Origin: an uncultured Oscillospiraceae bacterium
Lineage (GTDB): Bacteria; Bacillota; Clostridia; Oscillospirales; Acutalibacteraceae
Assembly (NCBI GenBank): GCA_900541905.1
Contig: UQLQ01000031.1
Span: 1-18,232, forward strand
Direction of reading: 5' to 3'
Length of the DNA: 18,232 nt
In this document: positions 13,608 through 18,232 of the stretch, piece after piece
Layout: every line of letters begins with the position of its first letter
Position numbering within the stretch: the stretch's first letter is position 1
The notes under the pieces: model-generated
What the model was told of the DNA's origin: nothing
What the model saw: only the letters and a program-made list of their open reading frames with translations
The model's database searches: none
Translations under genes and position numbers: made by a program

Positions 13608-15813
13608 GGTCTGTTTCCCCTATCATAAAATAATATAAGCCGGAATATCGTCTTGTTTTTCGGTCGTTCTCTACCATTGTATGCACAGTACGTTCCATGC
13701 CTACCAGTATCACCATATTTTTCGCACGAGTAATACCGGTATACAATAAATTACGGTAGTATAATTGGGGCGGCCCCGGAAACATAGGCATAATAACCGC
13801 AGGAAATTCATTTCCTTGACTTTTATGTACCGTAATGGCATAAGCATGCTCTAACTCTGATGCACTTTCCATGGTATATAGTACAAATTTATCATCTACC
13901 TGGACAATTAAAGTGCCTTCTCTTTTGTCAATTTCCAGTAAGATGCCCACATCTCCATTATAAACACCTTCTCCGCACGTGCCGTCTTCTTTGCTCCAAG
14001 GTAAATTATAGTTATTTTTGCTTTGCATCACTTTATCGCCTTCGCGTAAAATGATTTGATTTATGGTAACCTCACGTTTTTCCTCCTGAGGAGGATTCAA
14101 TTTTTCTTGTAATTTCTTATTAAAAGAAACAGTTCCCAATTCTCCTTTGCGACTTGGACAAAGCACTTGTATGTCATTGAACGGAGAATAACCGTATGTA
14201 TTGGGCAAACGTTCGCTGCAAAGACCTACAATGGTCTGTGAAATACGTTGACTGTCATTGCATGGCAAAAAGAAAAAATCATTGTCTTTTGTTCGCAAAT
14301 CAGGCATTTGCCCGTTTACAATTTTATGTGCATTGGTTACAATCAAGCTTTCCATGGATTGGCGGAAAATCTCATTTAACTGCACTACAGGAAGTAAATT
14401 GGTGTCAATCAAATTTCCCAATACGTTACCCGCACCTACGGACGGCAACTGATCGCTGTCTCCAACCAAAATCAATCTGCATCCCAATGGAAGTGCACGT
14501 AGTACACCTTCAAACAGCGTTACATCCACCATGGATAGTTCGTCTAAGATTAAGGCATCACATTCCAATAAATTTCTCTCGTTTTTACTGAATGTAGGAC
14601 GTTCTTGCTCATTCCACTCTACCTGAAGCAAACGATGAATGGTTTTTGCTTCACAGCCTGTTAATTCTGTCATACGTTTTGCGGCTCTTCCTGTTGGAGC
14701 ACCTAACAGAACCTTTTCCCCTTCAAATTCTAATATTTGTATGATTGCATTTAAGGTAGTTGTTTTTCCTGTACCCGGTCCTCCTGTTAAAATGAGAATA
14801 CCTTTCTCCAAGGCTTGGCAAATTGCCTTTTTCTGTTTGTCCGCATATTGAATGTTGTATTTTTCCTCTAAATCCTGAATATAACCCTCGGCACCTACTA
14901 TGGACTGTGCAGGATATTGCAACAGCATCATGAGTCTTTGTGCACAATAGGTCTCAGTGTCATACATACGATTGGTAAAGATGTATTCCCGTTCTCCAAA
15001 CATGTCATATGAGACCATTTTTCTTTCTTTCATCTGCTGTAACGTAGTAACCAGCAGTTCTTGTGAGACATCTAATAAGCTGCATGCTACTTTGATTAAT
15101 TTATCTGTTGGCAAACATGTATGGCCGTTATTGATATTGTGAGATAAAATATACAAAATACCGGACTGCAAACGAAAAGAGTCATCTTGAGGAGTGTTAA
15201 ATTGCTCTGCAATGGCATCTACACGTACAAAATCTATCCCGATTGATTCTTGACATAGACAATAAGGGTCATGCTCAATTTCTTCTTTTGCACGATTTCC
15301 AAACGCCTTCCAAATACGTATGGATTCTTCCGGTGTAATATGATACTGCTTTAAATACAGCATTAATTCTTTGATTCCGAATACACGCTGAAACTCGTCA
15401 TGGATTTTTTCTGCTTTGGAGGCCGTAATCCCTTTAATTGCACAAAGTCTTTCCGGCTCTTGTTCAATGATATCCAAAGTTTGTTCTCCAAACATCTCTA
15501 CGATTTTTGCAGCAGTGGCCGCACCTACTCCTTTAATGGCTCCTGAAGAAAGATATTTTAAAATAGCCCCTGATGTAGCCGGTTTGGAACGCTCAAAAGT
15601 CTCTGCTTTGAACTGGTCTCCAAATGTAGGATGATTGACCCATGTACCAATAATCTGCAATTCTTCCCCACAACTAACATATGGCATGGTACCTACTACC
15701 ACAACCAATTCGTCTCCGGTATTCAGTTCTAAAATCGTATATCCATTTGATTCATTTTTAAAAATAATTTGCTCTACGGAACCAATGAGTTCCAAAAGCT
15801 GTTTTTGTGCCAT
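13582..15813 (-). CDS. recD2: RecD2-family ATP-dependent 5'-3' DNA helicase
   Basis: Superfamily 1B helicase of the RecBC-independent RecD2 type, linked to replication-fork and recombination repair. The 743-aa product starts with an N-terminal OB-like region (1-75). Helix-hairpin-helix repeats follow at about 88-140 (YLSSGAIKGVGAATAAKIV and LCAIKGITASKAEKI). Walker A is GGPGTGKT (344-351, Lys350) and motif II includes D424-E425 in ILDELSMVD. Then come GDSDQLPSVGAGN and, in the C-terminal domain, TVHKSQGNEFP and YTGITRAKN. These match the family throughout. The frame runs 20 codons further upstream only by starting at TTG, and the promoter lies on that stretch, so I start at ATG 15813 (MAQKQLLELIGSV) with a weak GGTGA before it. 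It overlaps comFC at its end. It is 108 bases from the histidine kinase gene. Confidence 0.95.
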   Translation of the reverse strand: MAQKQLLELIGSVEQIIFKNESNGYTILELNTGDELVVVVGTMPYVSCGEELQIIGTWVNHPTFGDQFKAETFERSKPATSGAILKYLSSGAIKGVGAATAAKIVEMFGEQTLDIIEQEPERLCAIKGITASKAEKIHDEFQRVFGIKELMLYLKQYHITPEESIRIWKAFGNRAKEEIEHDPYCLCQESIGIDFVRVDAIAEQFNTPQDDSFRLQSGILYILSHNINNGHTCLPTDKLIKVACSLLDVSQELLVTTLQQMKERKMVSYDMFGEREYIFTNRMYDTETYCAQRLMMLLQYPAQSIVGAEGYIQDLEEKYNIQYADKQKKAICQALEKGILILTGGPGTGKTTTLNAIIQILEFEGEKVLLGAPTGRAAKRMTELTGCEAKTIHRLLQVEWNEQERPTFSKNERNLLECDALILDELSMVDVTLFEGVLRALPLGCRLILVGDSDQLPSVGAGNVLGNLIDTNLLPVVQLNEIFRQSMESLIVTNAHKIVNGQMPDLRTKDNDFFFLPCNDSQRISQTIVGLCSERLPNTYGYSPFNDIQVLCPSRKGELGTVSFNKKLQEKLNPPQEEKREVTINQIILREGDKVMQSKNNYNLPWSKEDGTCGEGVYNGDVGILLEIDKREGTLIVQVDDKFVLYTMESASELEHAYAITVHKSQGNEFPAVIMPMFPGPPQLYYRNLLYTGITRAKNMVILVGMERTVHTMVENDRKTRRYSGLYYFMIGETDHEKAEFEK

Positions 15814-15844
15814 AGTTTCACCGAAATCCGTTTCTTTTTTATCC

Positions 15845-15873
15845 AGTATAATACTTTTTCTTACAGATTGCAA
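15845..15873 (-). promoter_or_regulatory. Promoter of recD2-comFC
   Basis: TTGCAA (15873-15868), a 17-base spacer and TATACT (15850-15845) are on the minus strand. This leaves about 30 bases to the ATG at 15813 and covers the bases that the longer reading frame would have to use as codons. Short ACAG/CTGT arms flank the -35 box. Confidence 0.7.
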
Positions 15874-15921
15874 ACCTGTGAAAATGGCTCAATCACCGCA
15901 AATGATGATGCACTATCATAT

Positions 15922-17409
15922 TCATTCGTTATGATAAATATTTAATTCAAACCAGAAAGTACTTCCGTGACCAACTTGACTTTTTACACCATAAGTTGCA
16001 CCTTGATGCATGTCTAAAATGGTCTTTACAATATTCAATCCCAAACCTGTTCCGACTGCCGCACGCTTGTGATTTTTATCTACTTTGTAATAGCGATCCC
16101 AAATATCATTCAATTTGCTTTGTTCAATTCCGTCTCCGGTATCGATGACTTCAATCCGCACACGACTCTGTTTTCCGTTTTCAGAAGGAATGAGTATTTG
16201 TTTAATGGTGACTGTTTTATCTTCCCCAATATAAGTAAGTGCATTATTGATTAAATTATATACCACTTGAGATAATTTTAACGCATCACCATATACATAA
16301 ATATCTTCATTTGCTTCAAAGATGATTTGATATTCTGTTAGCTTTGTATATCTGGTTAGTATTTCTCTGATATTTTCGGTCAAATTTAAAACTTCTCCGT
16401 TAAAAGGGATGGTACCTGATTGTAACTTGGAAATGTCCAAAACATCATTGACCAATGTGGTTAAACGTTTTGCCTCGTCAATGATAATCTGCACATTTTC
16501 CGGTGTATTTTCATTTGGAATATCCCTCATGACTTCTGCATATCCGGTAATCATCGTTAACGGAGTACGTAAATCATGAGAAATATTCGCAATCAGCTCT
16601 CTTTGTAATGCTTCCACTTTAGACAATTCTTTTGCAGCATAATTTAAAGTGTTTGCAAGCTCTGCTATTTCGCGGTATCCACTTGCTTCAAAGTCCACGT
16701 CGTATTTTCCTTGTGCCAAAACTTTCGCAGACTTATTAATTTTAACAATAGGTGATGATAAATTTTTTGCAAGCAACAGTGCCATAATAACCGCCAGTAC
16801 AATCATAATCACCGTAATCCAAAGCAACTGTACTTTCAATGTTTGGACTGTAGATACAACCGGAGAGATAGAGGTATTTAATAAAATTAAAATGTTTTCT
16901 CCACTTTTGGTCGTGGCTATTTTCGTATAAATTACACTTTCAATTTGGTTTGGGTCGTCCGTTTCTCCTAGGAAAAATTGACTTTTTCTTTCATTAAACA
17001 TGGTTCGTTCAATAAAAGTACCACCATTCTGTACAGTCAGTTCATAAGCTCTTGCAAGGCGATAGGAGGATAACTCATGGATGATACAATTTGGTAAAAC
17101 ATCAATGGCATAGATAACAGAACCATCTTGGGTACAAAGTGTGATACAAATTTGTTTATCGTTTGCAACATTTTTTAACACGGTAGACAATTTATCTGAA
17201 TCAATATTGTCACTGATGTCTTTCAAAGAATTTTCAATATCATGAATTTTGATGGAGCGATAAAACGTATTCAACATACCTATTTGAAATACCCACAACA
17301 AACTTAAAATAACAGCTATAAACGCAACAAAAATAGCAAATATCTTCCAGAAAATACTTACTTTCTCTTTGCCCTTCTGTTTTTTTCGTAATAGATTATT
17401 CCACTTCAA
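15922..17409 (-). CDS. Two-component sensor histidine kinase
   Basis: Membrane sensor kinase that should autophosphorylate and pass the phosphate to the response regulator encoded just upstream. The 495-aa product has TM1 at about 19-45, an extracytoplasmic sensor domain at 46-193 and TM2 at about 194-216. A HAMP linker (to about 270) leads to the HisKA helix with phospho-acceptor His278 in ISHDLRTPLTMITGYAEV. The ATPase follows: N box NLINNAL (385-391), G1 DTGDGI (423-428), G2 GTGLGL (453-458). The start is TTG at 17409, overlapping the regulator by 14 bases. No ATG occurs in frame before residue 45, which lies past TM1, and only a weak AGG precedes the TTG. The sensor domain gives no ligand. 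Family type is PhoR/WalK-like in layout, but no specific assignment is safe. Confidence 0.93.
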   Translation of the reverse strand: MKWNNLLRKKQKGKEKVSIFWKIFAIFVAFIAVILSLLWVFQIGMLNTFYRSIKIHDIENSLKDISDNIDSDKLSTVLKNVANDKQICITLCTQDGSVIYAIDVLPNCIIHELSSYRLARAYELTVQNGGTFIERTMFNERKSQFFLGETDDPNQIESVIYTKIATTKSGENILILLNTSISPVVSTVQTLKVQLLWITVIMIVLAVIMALLLAKNLSSPIVKINKSAKVLAQGKYDVDFEASGYREIAELANTLNYAAKELSKVEALQRELIANISHDLRTPLTMITGYAEVMRDIPNENTPENVQIIIDEAKRLTTLVNDVLDISKLQSGTIPFNGEVLNLTENIREILTRYTKLTEYQIIFEANEDIYVYGDALKLSQVVYNLINNALTYIGEDKTVTIKQILIPSENGKQSRVRIEVIDTGDGIEQSKLNDIWDRYYKVDKNHKRAAVGTGLGLNIVKTILDMHQGATYGVKSQVGHGSTFWFELNIYHNE

Positions 17410-18073
17410 ATCGGTAGCCTACCCCTCTAAGTGTGACAATAAATTTACTGTATTTTCCAAGGCTCTTTCTCAGCAATTTTATATGAGTGTCCAATGTTCT
17501 GTCATCACCGTAAAAGTCATATCCCCATACATTTGTGATTAACATTTCACGGGTAAGCGCGATATTTTTATTTTCTGACATATAAAACAACAAATCGTAT
17601 TCTTTGGGGGATAAATCTATTTTTTCACCGTCGATTGTTACAATACGTGCAGTATAATCAATGGCAAGTCCTTCAAATTCAACCTTGTCATTGGACTGCG
17701 TTTGCGGAGAAGAGCGTTTAATAACAGCGTTTATACGCATCATCAACTCTTTGGGAGAAAACGGTTTTACTACATAGTCATCAATTCCCAATTCAAAACC
17801 ATGAATTTTATCATATTCTTCACCACGTGCCGACAACATAATAACCGGTGTATTACAATTTTTTCTAATTTCTTTTACTGCTGAAAAGCCATCCAGCTCA
17901 GGCATCATAACATCCATGATAATGATAGAATATAAATCCGGATTTTGACGGCAAAGCATGACGGCCTCCATACCGTCGGCCGCTTCGGTAACGGTGTGCC
18001 CTTCAAATTCAGCATATTTACGAATAATCTGACGGATTTTTTCTTCATCATCTACAACCAAAAGATGATACAT
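17396..18073 (-). CDS. OmpR/PhoB-type response regulator
   Basis: DNA-binding response regulator paired with the histidine kinase that follows it. The receiver domain (1-115) has the acidic pair D8/D9, phospho-acceptor Asp54 in IIIMDVMMPELDG, Ser81 and Lys103 (VVKPFSPKEL). The C-terminal winged helix (about 130-225) contains LSPKEYDLLFYMSEN, TREMLITNVWGYDF, a DDRTLDTHIKLLRKSLG recognition helix and the terminal TLRGVGYRFE hairpin. At 225 aa it is standard length. The ATG at 18073 has AAGAGG eight bases upstream. Its stop overlaps the kinase start, so the pair is coupled. The promoter upstream carries a palindrome over its -35 box, where autoregulation could act (inference). Target genes cannot be read from this window. 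Confidence 0.95.
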   Translation of the reverse strand: MYHLLVVDDEEKIRQIIRKYAEFEGHTVTEAADGMEAVMLCRQNPDLYSIIIMDVMMPELDGFSAVKEIRKNCNTPVIMLSARGEEYDKIHGFELGIDDYVVKPFSPKELMMRINAVIKRSSPQTQSNDKVEFEGLAIDYTARIVTIDGEKIDLSPKEYDLLFYMSENKNIALTREMLITNVWGYDFYGDDRTLDTHIKLLRKSLGKYSKFIVTLRGVGYRFEVE

Positions 18074-18154
18074 ATCAATTTCCTCTTTCCTATTTTATCA
18101 AGTTTTATATGTATTTTAACGCATATCTGTGAAGATTTAGTGATTATTTTCAAA

Positions 18155-18183
18155 ATTATAGCATAGAAAAAATTGCTTTGCAA
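18155..18183 (-). promoter_or_regulatory. Promoter of the two-component operon
   Basis: On the minus strand TTGCAA (18183-18178), a 17-base spacer and a perfect TATAAT (18160-18155) lie about 80 bases upstream of the response regulator start. The geometry is identical to the recD2 and mreB-family promoters. Confidence 0.75.
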
Positions 18184-18188
18184 TTTTT
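18168..18188. repeat. Perfect 9-bp palindrome over the -35 box of the two-component operon
   Basis: AAAAATTGC (18168-18176) and GCAATTTTT (18180-18188) are perfect reverse complements around TTT. The -35 TTGCAA is inside the dyad. Its short loop and flanking A and T runs would also suit a small bidirectional terminator for a gene beyond the window edge. Confidence 0.6.
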
Positions 18189-18232
18189 AACTATAAAACG
18201 CTAAAACGTTCTTGCTAACAGCCAAAACTTTA

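Noticed and set aside
15814..15873. Longer recD2 with 20 extra N-terminal codons
   Set aside because: It needs a TTG start that is in fact the -35 box; the conserved protein begins at 15813.
1..18232. CRISPR array, transposase, integrase, tRNA or toxin-antitoxin pair
   Set aside because: None was found on reading both strands; no regular direct repeats and no matching protein motifs.

Overview
The window is low-GC DNA with no plasmid, phage or transposon genes visible. The gene families and order suggest an anaerobic member of the Bacillota, probably class Clostridia: aspS-gatCAB, a ZTP riboswitch on pflBA, and recD2-comFC close to an mreB-family gene. The taxon is inferred; no rRNA or other phylogenetic marker is present.

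Plus strand, left part (1-5461). A noncoding AT-rich stretch leads to a sigma-A-type promoter (291-319) and the operon aspS-gatC-gatA-gatB, which ends at a strong hairpin. AspRS and the GatCAB amidotransferase form the indirect route to amidated aminoacyl-tRNA. The AspRS has the His (H36) expected of a non-discriminating enzyme, so it probably charges both tRNA-Asp and tRNA-Asn, with GatCAB converting Asp-tRNA-Asn to Asn-tRNA-Asn.

Middle (5460-7203). A small membrane protein with three TM segments and a PH-like tail (minus) diverges from a secreted lipoprotein (plus). Both have unknown function. Each is closed by a hairpin terminator; the first is shared convergently with gatB.

Minus strand, pyruvate formate-lyase block (7522-10664). 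pflB and pflA form a two-gene operon with one base between them. It is preceded by a consensus promoter, a clear ZTP riboswitch (pfl motif) and an intrinsic terminator whose 5' arm is also part of the aptamer. This links formate production to one-carbon/purine status through ZMP/ZTP. It is the best-supported regulatory system in the window.

Minus strand, right part (10685-18183). An mreB-family gene has its own promoter. Upstream of it is a very AT-rich orphan gene (329 aa, hydrophobic N-terminus, XRE-like HTH, unknown C-terminal domain), then comFC and recD2, which overlap. Further upstream, an OmpR/PhoB-type response regulator and its sensor histidine kinase overlap by 14 bases. The orphan gene looks like an insertion between comFC and mreB and is the likeliest place for undescribed biology.

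Three minus-strand promoters (response regulator, recD2, mreB) share the same architecture: a palindromic TTGCAA at -35, exactly 17 bases, then TATAAT or TATACT. Several tracked start sites were trimmed because a Shine-Dalgarno sequence or promoter lies inside the longer frame.
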